64,000 nucleotides of DNA from Apostichopus japonicus (taxonomy: Eukaryota > Echinodermata > Holothuroidea > Aspidochirotida > Stichopodidae), in contig NC_092568.1 in the NCBI RefSeq assembly GCF_037975245.1, positions 16,823,001 to 16,887,000 of the forward strand, in the 5' to 3' direction. The notes below the pieces were generated by a model. It saw only the letters and a program-made list of their open reading frames with translations. It ran no database searches and was not told the origin of the DNA. Shown piece after piece: positions 12,289 to 26,189 of this stretch; position 1 is the stretch's first letter; each line of letters starts with the position of its first letter. A program made the position numbers and the translations under genes.

Positions 12289-15091
12289 GGTTAGATGTTT
12301 AATATACTGTGCTATACTGAATACTCTGTAAAGTGTTTTAGCAAGAAAATGTAATATTCATGGAAAGTATTTAACTGTAATAAGTCATCCCAAAACCTGG
12401 CTGGTTTGTGACATGGATATGAAGTGGGATACTTCTAGCTGTCTCACTCAAACCTTCTTGTATATAGGATCCAGAAGTAGATCAATGGAGTCACAGTGCT
12501 GAAGTGTAGACCTACTTCTCGTAGGATTTATAGGCAGACTGAAGTTTGCAAGGGTGACGGGTGAGAGAGGCGTCACAGATCGGGGAATAATGTAACAATT
12601 TTGTGCAGCAGTTTCGAAGGCTCTAAACATTCTCTTCTAAAATACAATGGTTTCTGGGTAAAAAAAACACTGCTATATATATATCTTTGTACTTGTATTT
12701 GTCCCTTTTGCATAGCATTTTGTGATGCGTTACTGGATGAATTATTCCCTGCAGCAGATATACACTGTACATGCTACGTGATATCAAATATTATGCTATA
12801 TGACATCACATATTACAAGTTGTACAACGGTTTGTATATATTACAAGTTGTACAACGGAGGTGATTTCATCATTACTCGTTCATACGTGTCTTAAAACAT
12901 GCACTGCATGCATTTACACACATTGTCACCCCTTCCTCCTGAAATCATAACATTACAATCCTTAGAGTCACAATTACCCTGTCGGTTGGTTTTCCATCAC
13001 ATTGTGGAAGTAGGATCGCAGCCCAGGCCATTAGTAAAGTGTATCTACTATGGTCTGATGGTTTTGTGATAAGTTTTCTGTTCACTTGGGAGAGTTCAAG
13101 GTCCATTACCAATGTTGACAAGAGATGAAGATGCTTCACGATGAGCAAATCAAATAAGAATGAAGTATGCATGGTTTATATTTAATCAATTAGTAATGGT
13201 TATAAGCAACATGTTCCCTTCCCCTGATGACTTGCCTGGTTTAGAGAACTTTCATCAGAACCTGCTTACAGTATGAAACGTTCTGAGTTTTATTTCCTCA
13301 AAAGAGAAAGCAAAAGTAAATGAGGCATTGAAATACATGTACAGTTTAATATGTTTGCTGATCAAACGTTCTAAATTTACCGCACGTACAACTGTACGCA
13401 AGGTAGAGATCAAAGTGTGTGTATGTTGGGAGAAGACATGCTAGAGACCAGTGAAATAAACACTGTCTGATGAAGACAATCGTAGGTATCGTGACCAGTT
13501 AAACAGAGCAGACACTGGTATAAGGCACATGCTTGTCATAAATTGTGGAGACACATCCCGTCTCTAAACGGTAAAGCTTTTCAGAATTTGTCCAAACTAA
13601 CATTCACCAAGGTTGACAAATAGATTAATGTACCCTGCAGGTACTGTATGAGCTAATCAGAAAACTAAGAACCTGATTTTCTGATTTCTATGTAAAATTA
13701 TACCAATACCCTGAAGAGTTCAGACTATACCCCAAGTGACATGCATGTAATTACATGTATGATCCTCTCAAGTCATTTCCACTGTGCTCATGTATAGTGT
13801 GTTGGGCAATCATGAATCACTTGAATCTATTGACTAGATGTGCACTTCTTGAAGAGGACCCATACATCACCTTCCAAAATATTCTACAATTCAACCTCTC
13901 CTTCATTCCATCCCTCCTCCGAATTCTCCCACTCTACCTACCCTCTCAAACCATCACTCACCAGCCACCAACCCCCCCCCCACCCCACCCAACACAGATA
14001 CTAGATGAAAGCAGAACATTATATAAGCCTTCAAAATAGTGGCCATCGTGAGATCATTACAATTAAAGCTCCAAACCTTACTGGTTTGAGTTTTAAAAAA
14101 TTGAATGACATTACATAGCTATTCCCAAATCAATCATGAGCTCTAATAACCTACCTTACACAATTTGGTAATACCCTCACCCTACTACTGACCCGCACTT
14201 CAGGATCAGCACCCAGGTTTTCTTGCTTCCAATTCTTCTACAATTCTGAAGGTTTTAGAATACAACATACATAATTTATATTACTGTACAGTGTGTGTGT
14301 ATAGTATCTAGGACAGCTTAACCCAAAGTGTGAATGGAAAAAAGTCAAACGGACAAAAACCCCTTTTGTCGTAACCATCAAACTCACTCATTCCATTATG
14401 AACTTAATTTCATCAACTGTAGCAGTTGAACCATTGAAATTGGAAGGAACTACTCAGGAATACTTCCATATAATTGAACTTTCACACTGTATGCAATATT
14501 ATTGTGTTGCTTTATGACCAGCTGAGAAATCTTATGTCTGTACACAGACCCAGGCAGGCTGTAATTATTGCACTGTCTACAAACGCTGTGCAAACACTGT
14601 GCATTAGGGGGAATTCCAAGAAAGGAGTGCGACCTGAATTGTTCACGCTCCATCTGGCTGCCTGGTATTGTAACTAATTAATACATGTATACACCAAGCT
14701 ACTGTTGAAAAGTAATACTTCATATTCAACAGTTTCTACTGCAGTAATAAATCCATAACAATCTGGTTGGATATCATATAGAACAGAACTGAGATTAGTT
14801 TCATTTGCCTTTGATACTATTTGAGTAACCATGCGATGTGCACATTATGTATGAAAGGGCAAATTCAAACTGTAAAGCTACAGTATGTTTTAAAAGAAGT
14901 ACTATCCACAAACCAGGCTGATAGGTTAAACACTTCCATTGTTAGGTGTGTGAATTTAAACAGGGCTGTTCAAATCATGGTTCTACTAAAGTAAAGTTGT
15001 CACTATCTGTGTTTACATTACCAATCAGACACACAGCCCTCCTTGTTCGGCCTTAATTTGATTTTGAACTCCCAGTGCAGTTACATTAGTC
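12289..15091. other. No gene seen
   Basis: Contains a direct repeat of ATATTACAAGTTGTACAACGG-like sequence at about 12811-12860 and a C-rich tract at 13970-13988. No exon candidate has a good acceptor and donor. Confidence 0.4.
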
Positions 15092-15165
15092 CCCGCGCTC
15101 GATATCAGAACCCGCGCTCGATATCAGAACCCGCGTTCGATATCAGAACCCGCTCGATATCATAA
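15092..15165. repeat. Short tandem repeat, 19-bp unit
   Basis: Three exact-length units, CCCGCGCTCGATATCAGAA with one C/T change in the third, begin at 15092, 15111 and 15130. A shortened fourth copy follows at 15149. The array is GC-rich against an AT-rich background. Confidence 0.9.
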
Positions 15166-15816
15166 CCCGCACTCTACACCAAACAGGAAGTTGAGGCTTC
15201 TTTACTGGAAGAAAATGCACGAAATCACAAGCCAATGCAGCGATGCTACAGTACTAATGCCTACTACTACTGTCATAAATTATGCATGTAAACAACAGCA
15301 CCAAAGTTAAAGGTCATCGAGATGCATATTTACATTACAAATTTAACACTGCTCTGAGTCTTATGCAAACATGTGATGGGATACAGTAGAATGAATGGAT
15401 ACTGTTTCGAGTCTCGAGAGGACTTTTTGCTGCACAATTTGAGGTGGTAGTGGTCTTGAATATTTCTTACAGTATATTGTCAAAGAGGGCGGCTGATGAA
15501 ACAGTTCTCACCACTCAATGGATCTGGTACAGTATGGTGTTACTGATCTACAATAAGAACAGCAAGAACTTCAGGACGACATTTAATCCACTAGGTCTGA
15601 TGACATTATAACAAATAATATTAGAGCTGAAGAGAACTGGCTTCTCAAAGGACGTTTGTCATTATTGAGAATGCTAGGTATTATTTGCTTTGATTCCTTG
15701 TCCCGACTCCTAGATTGACAGATGTGACCACGGGAAACTCTGTCCCAATTTCTGTTGTCAAAAGCTCTTCGGTTCCGAACTCTGCCATGAACCTAACTTT
15801 GACTGGGCCCTGTTAA

Positions 15817-16432
15817 AGCAGCATTTTGCATCCTTTTCTATGATTTTTCTCAACCTCACTGATTCCACTTTGCCATAACGACATACATAACTAGCTAATC
15901 TATTTATATTTTACTTCAAATGGTGGCATAAAAGTCGAAAAAATTGCAACTTTCAACTTTGTTGTTCTCCAAGATATTTTCCGTTGGGAACCCAATAAAC
16001 CTCGCCCATAATATGAATATTTAAACACTACGAACGTCATTGACAGATACGTAATATAACACCACGCTTGATTTGTGTACAGTCTATATGGCAGTTGTAC
16101 CAGGGAGTTGCATAACAACTCCTTGGTACAACCAACGCGAAGTCTTGAATCTATTTTTAGCAACGGCTCATAACTAAACCTGCATCTCTGATTGGTTGAA
16201 TTCAAACTAGTGGGTTTGGCGGAATTGTATGCGATTAATTTTAACTGAGAAATTTGTCGAGGACACTCTTCTCATTTATCGACATAAATAGTTAATTACT
16301 CGCTAATTAACGCTCTTGGCAGGGTGAAACTTGGATGGTATCTTAGATTGCTGTTTTATGATTGATACATGTAAAAAAATCGATGCACATGTTAAAAAAG
16401 TGGAAAAAAGCGACCCAACGCAAAATGCTGCT
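15817..16432. mobile_element. TTAA-flanked miniature transposon, family 2 (616 bp)
   Basis: TTAA lies at 15813-15816 and at 16433-16436. Directly inside, both ends read AGCAGCATTTTGC inward, a perfect 13-bp terminal inverted repeat. The interior has no transposase, but a near-perfect hairpin sits near the centre (16094-16132). The target and the AG terminus are the same as in family 1, while the interior sequence is unrelated. It is probably mobilised in trans by the same kind of transposase. Confidence 0.8.
16094..16132. repeat. Near-perfect hairpin inside the family-2 element
   Basis: GTTGTACCAGGGAGTTG is followed by a 5-base loop and the complementary arm. The stem has 17 positions with a single change, which would be a G-U pair in RNA. 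Its central placement suggests a structural part of the miniature transposon. Confidence 0.8.
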
Positions 16433-16439
16433 TTAAGTT

Positions 16440-19400
16440 CACTGCCAGAGGGACACCCAATATCTGTGATTGTGAGATCTGTATGCATGTCAGGTGGACA
16501 ACTGCACGGATTACTAGACCTGACAGGACAGGACAGGAAATACAAAATTCTAGTACATTGATGCAGGCATGGCAGTGTAACCTAATTATCGTAGCTGTGA
16601 GGTTTGAAAATAGCGCTGCAACTGTTTGACGTCACAAGTATCACACTGACTTTAAAGCCTACAGTAAATCTGAATCTGGGCTATGTGAAGAATTAAAGAC
16701 TAAATATTTGGTAAAGAAAGTAAACCACAAATACCTGTATAATTCTAAGAAACTTGTCCTGAAATAAGGAATTCTTGATTATTGTCAACTGTTTATAATC
16801 CGACATCCCATGCTTTCGTGTACTGTAGACTGTATGGCCGTGAAAATTAATTGCTTGAATACCACGCACACAGCATTTTTGATCATGATGATAATTTTGC
16901 TGACATGGAAATTCCTAATTAGAACAATTTTCCAAGGAATTGGAAAGCAAAGAGAAGCATAAAAGAAACTATTTGTCAGTTTAATCTGTCCAAGGAATCG
17001 TCTCTTTTAAAGAGAGCGGACTATGTCAAATATTACACAAGACAACCTTTTCATAATGAATTCATGCAGAGCATTTTATCACTGAAGAAAGAGTTATGTA
17101 TCAATCTAACGATGAAAGCCATTATGGCGCATGTAAGCTAAATCTGAGTGAATTCTTAAAATTTGTCTTTTTGAAGGGAAGGGGGATGTGAGCTTTAAGA
17201 AAACCATTACATCAGCCAATAGACATTTTATCAAACAATTACTGTATGTTTGGCCAGTAAAGAGCCCTATAAAATGCAAATATGAACAACCTGAATGTAC
17301 ACTATGTATACATGCACCATAAAAATTGAGCAAACTTTTGTACTGATAAAGGAAAATGAGCACTTGCAATGAATGTACACTTAATAGATACAGTAGGCTG
17401 GACCCCCATGTACTGTACCTCTTGTACACAAGACTAGCGACCCTAACAGATGACTACCGAGCATGTTGCCTGGGTAGCCCAGCTCTATTCTAAATGTATA
17501 CTGCGAGAGCCTGACAAAAATCACATAGATCTACAGTAGTTGCAGTTGCATTCATGAATATGTATTTATTTCAGGGCAATATAACCAATGACATCTACTT
17601 GTAACTAATGCCACACAATTTAATCATCTCTCGTCGTGGAGTGGAACGAAATAGTCAGTTTACTTCGACCAATGTCACTGGTAACTTGGTGGACAAGTTA
17701 ATGACATTGACATGGCATCAATTTTGCTGAGGCAACAGAAACTGGAAATCAAGAAATTTGTGATACACTGTCATTTTCACTTCAGGTTGATGAAAAGAGA
17801 AAATAATGTTCGCTATCTGTGTTAGAAACCACCGCTATACCTTGTAGCGACTCTCAATAAAGAACTGGTAGTGTTTATGACACACAATAGTATGTCTTAA
17901 AGTGAATTTTTATTGATTTTCTGCTACAATGTTGCTGGTTACAGTCTTTGCCTCTCTTACACAGCACAGACGATTAATAATATAAGAAACTTTTTCGTTT
18001 TGTTTCAACTGTAGCATAACTTTGGGTACACTCCTACGGTCATCACACTGCACCCTGTGAGACAGGGCAATACTCTCTCTCGTTGGGAGTGCCTGTGAAC
18101 ATTTAAAAGTAAATTAATATGCCTCATGACACCAATCATTTAACTGACAAAAGTAACATAATTTAATAGAACTTCTTAACATGGAAGTCCACAAGAATGT
18201 CTTTGTCACACTCCGCAAATTCTCCACAGTCCACACTCTACAGAAGTTTCTTACTTGATAAAACCAAAACAAATTACAGATTTTCACCTTATATGGTCAC
18301 AAGAAACTGTGTGCTCCTGTGATGCCAATTACAGTGGTAACTACTGTACTGTGCATATAGTAAGTTAGGGTGTCAAAATGTTCCGACACATCTGAAAGTA
18401 CTGTCACTGAAAAAAAAAAGTCTACAAAAGTCCATTTCACATTGGACACACTGGGACCCCCCATACACAGTCAATCTGAATGAGAGAATTTGGAAAAGGA
18501 ATTTGTTTTATATTTAACGGAAATATATTAATATACTTTTTATTAAAACTTGCTAAATTCAAAATTACTGTACTGTCACAATAACAGGTTAAGGTCTGTC
18601 TTCTGACTAGGAAAATACCTCATTTTTAACAAACTCCAACCCAACCAAATTATTATGCTGTAGACCTCACACATGGTAGATTCAGAAGGAGGAGAAGTGG
18701 ACATTGACCACACGGTAGGAAGATGTACGAAAGTATTAGGAACCAGGTAGTACCGCGTCGGGCGGGTTCTTTCGTTATTGCTGTTATCTTCGACAACATG
18801 GTAGCCTAACACCATACTAAGTCAAGGGGAAATCTGCCTAACCATCGGTTTGCCCAAAACAAAAAAAATCACACGTTGCGTAGGATTTGGGTATTAAATT
18901 AGGAACCGGGTAGTATCGCGTCGGGCGGGTACCCGGATAACCTGTGCAAACAATACAAACTACCAATTTTTATTACAGACAAATCATACTACGACTTTAG
19001 AAAAGATGGTATGGCACTGACTCGAAGAACAAAAACCATAGCAGGAAAAACGGGACAACGAAAAACATGCAAACTTGAAACGGTTTACTGAGCAAGTGCT
19101 TGTACAAGGAGGCAGAAAGTGAACAAGAAATCCAATTAATCCAAGAATTCATGATACAGAACGATACAAGTGACATTCCAGTGGAATAATTTTTCCAATT
19201 TTGCGTAATACTATGCAACATGGTCAAATTGCTATACAAGTCGAAGATGTGTAGCAGACTTTTTAACACAGGAGTCATGTAGTATTTTTGAGAGACAAAT
19301 TTCAGATTCCTTCTAAACAGCTACACAAAATTTGACTACTAGCTTATTCCCTGCATTCGAATCGGTACAAATCTGGACGAAAACGAGCTCTGAAGGTGTT

Positions 19401-22400
19401 CAGCCTCCACTTCAGAATAGTAGAATAAGATGGAAAAGAAAGTGGGGTGTTGACCTGAAAGTGGACCACTTTAGGCACAGTGCTAAAATGTTAGCGATGT
19501 AGGTAAGTTTTAAGGTAGATCGGACGGCATGTGTTGTTTGGCGATAGCAAAGAGAAAAGCTTCACAGGACTGGTAAATGCAACAGCAGAGAAAAGACACC
19601 AAACTACAATCTAATTTGAAGTGACAGACAATAACATGCACGAGTAGTTTGTCTTTGCTAGAAGGACATTTAGTGACAAACATTTACAATCAAAGATTCA
19701 AAAGAAGAAATTTTTTATGCTTGATTCATCAGCATCACGAGCGTCACTTGAACTAACCTTCAATGCTCCACAAAGTCATGAAGTTTAAACAATATTGTCA
19801 GTTTCTCAGTATTATGCAAATCATGATCATTTCTAAGTAGTGGCAAAGGTTTAACTTTGACATCTGACCATCACGCTCATGCACTTTAATGGGGAGAATG
19901 CTGCCTAAATTAGCATATTTATATTTTTATGATCAACTTCACAAACTTCAAACTTGCTACTAAAAGATCTAAAATTATTCCCTGCATTAATGCACTGATG
20001 TACAAAGCATAATTAGTAACTTGCATATTAACCTTGTTTTATAATCAGGCACTTTCTTCAACTATCAAAAGATTTGGTACATGACAATGACCTCAATGAC
20101 CATCTACGAATAGAAAGAAATGCTTCCTTTTTCGAAGTAAGGGCAATGTAAGATACAAGTTTATAAGACAAAAACGACCCAGTGTAGGAACGTGCAGCAC
20201 AGAGCACACCCAATATCTACTATGAGCATTAGGATGAACATACCTTCCATTACAATAGGCTTGTGTTTTGATAATGAAATTGTACCAATCATATCTATGA
20301 ATGTCCTGCCTAAACCTTGCACTATATTGTCATATCTTAAACATATTGCATAATACCTTCTTCTCTGTCTGATCTTAGTTTTCTGCACAGAAGATCTGGA
20401 CACATTTTTAGTTCGTCAAAATTTTCTCATATTTTTACTGATACTTGCATATACACAATTGTAAATGTGTAGCATTTAACAAATATCGATTTACGATAGT
20501 CCAAGAGCAGATTATTGTAATTGTTTTTAACAGAACTAATATTTAATCCAAAGAAGTTGTTGGGAGACACGAGAATGCCCTTGCAAAACAAGAACAGATG
20601 CTGCGGATCAACTTGCAAGCTTCTCGGGAAGTATACTGGCAATCGTAGTAACAGTTGATGAAACAGTGCTATGACAATGTTTTCACTGTCAATAATCAAA
20701 GCGATCTCATTCGTCAACAACAGTACGAGTGCACAGATCACTCCCAACTTAATTCATAACATGTTTTACTGTTGCACTGCCCTCCTTGTTTTTTCTGCCG
20801 GCAAAGTAAAAAGTAGTAAGAAGCCCCATATGGTACAGCACATACCCTACTTATCGTAAGTCTGAAAATGATGACAAGTGAAAGTTGAAAAGAGCACAAA
20901 AGGGTTAAATATGCACACATATGATAACAGGTCACATAACTGTGCGAAGGAGTTCGATAACTAAAAACACCTATTTTTCTACGTGTTTCTAGATCTGGAA
21001 TATGCAGTTATCTAGGCAAACATAACACATTTAAGATGCAGAGTTACTTTTTAGATGACTACACAAGACCTACAGTATGGCCAATGCTCACATTGTTAGC
21101 TCCAATCATAAGTGGTTGTATTCCAAATGGTTGCCATCTAATAGCAAGAACACTCTAAACACAGAGCAAATAGCTGTTGAGCCACCAAGGCATACAGTAA
21201 TTCATCCAAATATATGCAAATGAACAGATGGCACAGTAGCATTCTTGACATAGCAGGCCTGTAAAAGTGAATGAAGTCTTTTTTTTGGAAAAGGGGTTTT
21301 CTCTATGCAGAACACCAACTGCATTAAGGGCCTTATGTGCAAAACAAAAACAAACAAATAAAAAGACAGAGGTACGACTTTCTTTCTATGTATAGAATCT
21401 TTTCTAAATCAAATTTGTTCTATTTAACACTGCATGCTAATCTAAGAAAGCTTTTTTAATTACATTTTTACCACTTGATCTTTTGTTTTCTATGATATAG
21501 AGCCTCCCACTTAATACTGATAAATATGCACATATATACACTATCATGGTTTGAGGGAATTGCTTAGTGGACAATCAACATATCTAAAATGGGTAAGTGA
21601 GGTGGAGTCACACTGACCTATTGTTTGAACACACGAGTAATTATAGACTGCCACAATTAAACAAAGTTATCACCTCTTGAAAATGAGATTTTGGTTTCAA
21701 TATGTAATGTATGCTTTCCCCAAGTTAACAAAAGGGTATCTGTGACAAACATTTTACTTACAATGACAACATTTAACAGTCATTTACACAAAACACAATA
21801 TTTTCACCTCATACTGTAAATGAACAAATACCAAAGTGTTTTCATGCAGCCTTGGCATAGTTGTCAATCAAAAGAAATGGGTGGATGAATGTTAAACTGA
21901 CTTATTTCTCACCCTGACAAATTGTAGCTTATAAATACTCAACAACTAGCAAGAAGATATTTATGACAATATCTTGCCATTCCACTAATCTTTAAAAACC
22001 AGCCAAAAGCTGTCAGTCTCCACCATACCAACTTTGCAAAACAACTGTACTACCCACATGAGCTAAATTTCCATGGCTTCAAAGTTGCTGTTTGGGGGGG
22101 AGGGGATAGGGTGGGGGTGGGGAAGAGAGGCTGCAATCAGAAACAGTGCAAAGTATAGCATCTCTGAAACTAGACTGCCTAAAAGCTGCTACTTCATATA
22201 GAGGCATAATATGTTGAATCAATATGATTATGGATGCAGAAAATAAGCTGAAGCATTGTTCCACTGGCAGCGATCTTGGAGAAGTCATCGGGGGGGGGGG
22301 GGGTGGGTTAACGCCCAGACCTCCTCTCCTACTAAACATTGCACATGATCTTTCAATAGGAATCATTACAAATCTGACCAGCATTCACAGCTGGTGGTCA

Positions 22401-22555
22401 AACATTGATGTATTAAAACAGGGTTGACTGGGTGGAAGTAAACAATTTTGGGAGTAATTGCAGAATTTCATGCAACTTTGAAGCAACACCCTTTAAAAAG
22501 AGGTTGGCTACTGCGTCCATATAAGGAGTCTAGTAATATGCAGAGAAATGCCAAA
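16440..22555. other. No confident gene
   Basis: A long AT-rich stretch. A protein-like plus-strand frame at 16331-16561 crosses the end of the family-2 element and is discounted. A duplicated GC-rich 33-mer is listed separately. G-runs occur at 22094-22101 and 22291-22302. No other organised structure is seen. Confidence 0.4.
18735..18930. repeat. Duplicated GC-rich 33-mer, 163 bp apart
   Basis: ATTAGGAACC(A/G)GGTAGTA(C/T)CGCGTCGGGCGGGT occurs at 18735-18767 and 18898-18930. The CGCGTCGGGCGGG core is CpG-dense in an AT-rich region. The second copy runs on into TACCCGG. Confidence 0.85.
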
Positions 22556-22569
22556 AATAAACCAATGTT

Positions 22570-22760
22570 TATAACTCCATGTAACGTGCTGTTGTGGCTA
22601 CCCTGTCGGTTCATTCATGCATATGGAACTTCAGAGGAGAAATGCCAAAAATAAAGTAAGTCCAATGTATCGTGCTGTTGTGACTACTAGGGTGCGTCAG
22701 TATAAGCAACAACAGATACCTAGATATACTGGCTGACGAATACCTGGTATAACCAGGTAT
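22570..22760. repeat. Diverged relatives of the 24-kb tandem repeat, plus a palindrome
   Basis: GTGCTGTTGTGGCTACCCTGTCGGTT and GAGGAGAAATGCCAAAAATAAAGTAAGT match words of the 24085-24850 array. At 22741-22759, TACCTGGT-ATA-ACCAGGTA is a perfect inverted repeat with a 3-base loop. Confidence 0.65.
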
Positions 22761-24084
22761 ACTGGGAGTTTTCGCAGAACCGCTACTTCCAGCATTAACA
22801 GCATTACTATCAGACACTAGCATGAACCGTATGGACACTAGCTTACAAATGTATTTGGGGATTTATGATGACGATTTTCCCATCTATGTTTTTTTCTGTT
22901 GCAGCAACTTGATTCAAGAATTTACCAAAATGAAAAATAAAGTACGAAAAATCAGTGTTGTTTACGTGCCTTTCATTTCAAGCTAGATCCAATTAAAAGT
23001 ATTATAAACTTGCATGTTTATCCAACACTTGTCCAGTGGTTGGAATGCCATTTCCACTTCTAACTTTACTATCATACTATTTTACACTATGGTATCCTAT
23101 CATTCCTATGAAAACCATTGTATTGGAATCTGGTAAGCCTTAGTTTTCATTACTCGATTCCTTTTCACCTCGTCTCAAACCAACCAAAAGAAAGATCCAT
23201 GGGCCTACATGATCTACTGAATGTAATCAGCACTGTACTGTGTGTAGTACTAGCACACGTATGTGTACCCTGCCTAAACAGTGACAGCGTAAATGTGCAG
23301 AACAATCCACTCCACTGCAGGGCCCAGTCCAACCACAAGCAGTAGCATATAATCCGTATGGGACTTACACAGAAAGAATTCCGATAGTAATATCGCAGAC
23401 CGTACCAGGTTAAGTTTCAATGTACTACAAGGGTAGTGCGCAGAATAGGTATTCATATGGTAGAAGACAGTGCTACTACTACTAACAATAAACAGGTATG
23501 AATATACGTACTGTGCAGAATCGGTTTCTGCCCAAAATAACTTTTTAGAGCATTTGACAAACTACGTGAGTGAAAAGGAACTCGAGAGAACCTTTTGGTG
23601 GGAAACTGTGCTTGCGGTATGGTAAAACTATGCTGAAGTTTTTAAGTAATTAGTCGTAGCAAAGTGAGGGTATTATTATACAACGGGACTGGGAATTTAC
23701 CTGTTTGTCCCTTCTTTGACCTTTTGTCTGGTTAGCTCCCTAGCTATGTGCTATGATTCATTTATGATGAATCTGCATATGGTTTGAACACACACAGTAC
23801 AAGCAATAGGTGCAAGGGTAATGATTGTGGGGCAAGAATATTTACAGACTTTCGGGACTACGGGGAGTGGTAAGGTACACAAGATAAACAGCAGCTGCGG
23901 GAATATCCTTGAGTTCGCTTGGATTATCTGGATCGGTCTTTTAATCGGGTAATATTTTTACCGGGTACTCAAGTTTTTTTCGTATATCTCTGGTATTTTC
24001 GGTATATTCATTTATGACATATTTCAATACCATCAAAATGGGTATGAATGAAATACCAGGTATACCTGTCATATCGATATATCA

Positions 24085-24850
24085 ACAAACCGTAGTGGCT
24101 ACACCGTCGGTTAATGCATAGGGAAGTTGAATACGAGGAGAAATGCCCAAATTAAAGTAAGTTCAATGTATTATTCTCTTGTGGCTACACCGTCTACATC
24201 GTCAGGATGGCTCAATTTATTGCCATTCCTTTTAAGAACAACCCATCATTACATCGTTATATTTTACTATGGAGCAATACCAGGATTATTGCCAATAACA
24301 AACTAGGTTCCATGTATTAAATGCTGTAGTGGCTACATCGTCTACACCTATGGCTAGTAATTGTATCTAGTGCAGTTCAATACCAGCAGAAATTTATGCC
24401 AAACATAACGTAAGTTCAATGTATGTTGTGGATACACTGTCTGCACCCGTCAGGACAGTTCACTTTATTGCCATTCCTTTTAAGAACAATCCATCATTAC
24501 ATCGTTAATTTTTACTATTAAGGAATACCAGGATTATTGCCAATAACAAACTAGGTTCCATGTATTAAATGTTGTAGTGGCTACATCTTCTATACCTATG
24601 GCTAGTAATTGTATCTAGTGCAGTTCAATACCAGCAGAAATTTATGCCAAACATAACGGTAAGTTCAATGTATGTTGTGGCTACACTGTCTGCACCCGTC
24701 AGGACAGTTCACTTTATTGCCATTCCTTTTAAGAACAATCCATCATTACATCGTTAATTTTTACTATGGGGCAATACGAGGATAAATGCCAAAATAAACT
24801 AAGTTCTCAAGGTATCATGCTGTTGTTGCTACACCATCAGGAGTGCAGCG
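24085..24850. repeat. Tandem repeat, period about 248 bp, three copies
   Basis: TTATTGCCATTCCTTTTAAG begins at 24217, 24465 and 24714. Each copy carries GTGGCTACACCGTC-like, CATCATTACATCGTTA and ATGCCAAA..AAGTTC(A)ATGTAT blocks. The last two units are the most alike. No coding function is apparent. Confidence 0.85.
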
Positions 24851-24859
24851 TGGAACTTT

Positions 24860-26020
24860 GTGTTGGGGGTATTCTGCAATTAAGCCCATTTTTAAGTGTG
24901 TGAGTATCAGGGAAGCAAAAAGGTATTAAAAGCATATGAATAGATCTAGTTAATATTCACCTGAGAATATAGCCTTTAACTGTCAAATGATGTTGTCTTA
25001 AATTGGTCAATTTAGAACTTTAGTGTACATTACTTTGATTTGTACCATGCCTCAATAGGTGTTATCATTGACAAATGACTTAAATAATAATAACTCTGGT
25101 TCTGGGCAGTGCCTTTGCAAAATAGCACCACTGGATGACTTTGTATGCTGTAAATATAATGCATGGCTTTCCTCTGCTTACTTGTACTACATAAGTGTCA
25201 TATACTTGACCATACCTTACTTACTGATTGATAAAATACCCTTTCCCTAGGCTAGGCTTATCATATGTTTCTGATTTATGGGTATGGCTTCACCACTTTT
25301 GTTCCTAGGTACATTGCACAACCTAATTTAATGCCAGCACTGAGTCCCTCACATAGATCTAGGCCTAAATCACTTGTCATTGCAACTACTAGAACTGTTA
25401 TTGTTCACTTCCTTTTCAATCCCACAGTGAATGACAGGCAAGTGTTAGTTAGGCCTAACTTATATGCTAAAGTTGGCCTAGGCTAGAAACATCACCAGTC
25501 AATGGGACTGATACTAGTGCATTGCAAATTGTGCTCTTAAAATATCCAGCAATGTTACATCAGCAGAGGATATCAACATCGACTTTCAATGCTATCTCAA
25601 GCTGCCTTTGACCATATAGTGAATTAAGATCTCTCAGGCTGAGATCGAACTCTTTCGCGTATGAGGTATTGATACAAGCTAATTAGACTAAGAGTTGACA
25701 ATATATACAACACAGTCTAACAGTAACACTAATTTCCCAGCCTTGGTTGGTCCAGTATCTGATAGTATGTGCATCATAGTAGTACCGGGAATAGTATATT
25801 ACTCTTATCACACAGACTGCACTAACCTATGTGCGAGACAGTCTGTATGCTTTGCAAGTGAAAACGCGGTAGTTGAATCTCTGTATAATAGCCACAAGTG
25901 CAACCATTTCCAGCCCAAATATCATCAACTGCACAAACTGACAATTAAAACTAACATGCAGTAGTAAATATTAATAATTCTATAACCATTGCAGAGATTG
26001 CTAAAAGAATTTTAAGCGGC
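24860..26020. other. No confident gene; probable intron of the 26-kb minus-strand gene
   Basis: Contains many TAGGCCTA/CCTAGGC words (25250-25490). I could not find a downstream exon partner for the candidate exon at 26026-26184. The 89-codon plus-strand frame at 25695-25964 is not supported. Confidence 0.35.
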
Positions 26021-26025
26021 CTTAC

Positions 26026-26184
26026 CAATGCTTTTGAACCTATTTGCCAGGTCTTTCCGGGGTGGAAGAAATCGAGTCCATGTCCATATGTAGCTAGCTC
26101 ATTACTATGCAACAAGGGACTTCCAAACGAGAACAGTAAACAATACTCGTCATCCGCCAGTCCTCGCGTAATAAAGTAACGCAT
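26026..26184 (-). CDS. Candidate first coding exon of an unrecognised gene
   Basis: Read on the minus strand, an ATG at 26184 opens 53 codons that end exactly at a good donor (GTAAGG at 26025-26020), leaving phase 0. The peptide begins MRYFITRGLADDEY and includes FSFGSPLLHSNEL and GHGLDFFHPGKTWQ. Its composition looks like a globular protein, and the local sequence is less AT-rich than its surroundings. An in-frame TAA lies eight codons upstream of the ATG, so this is either a true start or an exon beginning shortly before it. Further exons should lie at lower coordinates, but I found none I trust. The family is not recognised. Confidence 0.45.
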
Positions 26185-26189
26185 ACTAA

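Noticed and set aside
13460-13500. CTGATGA strings suggestive of hammerhead ribozymes (also 15490, 29811, 30330)
   Set aside because: None is followed by a stem and GAAA in the required arrangement.
16331-16561. Protein-like 76-codon plus-strand frame (and an overlapping 80-codon minus frame)
   Set aside because: The frame crosses the right end and TTAA of the family-2 miniature transposon at 16432-16436, so it joins element and flank by chance.
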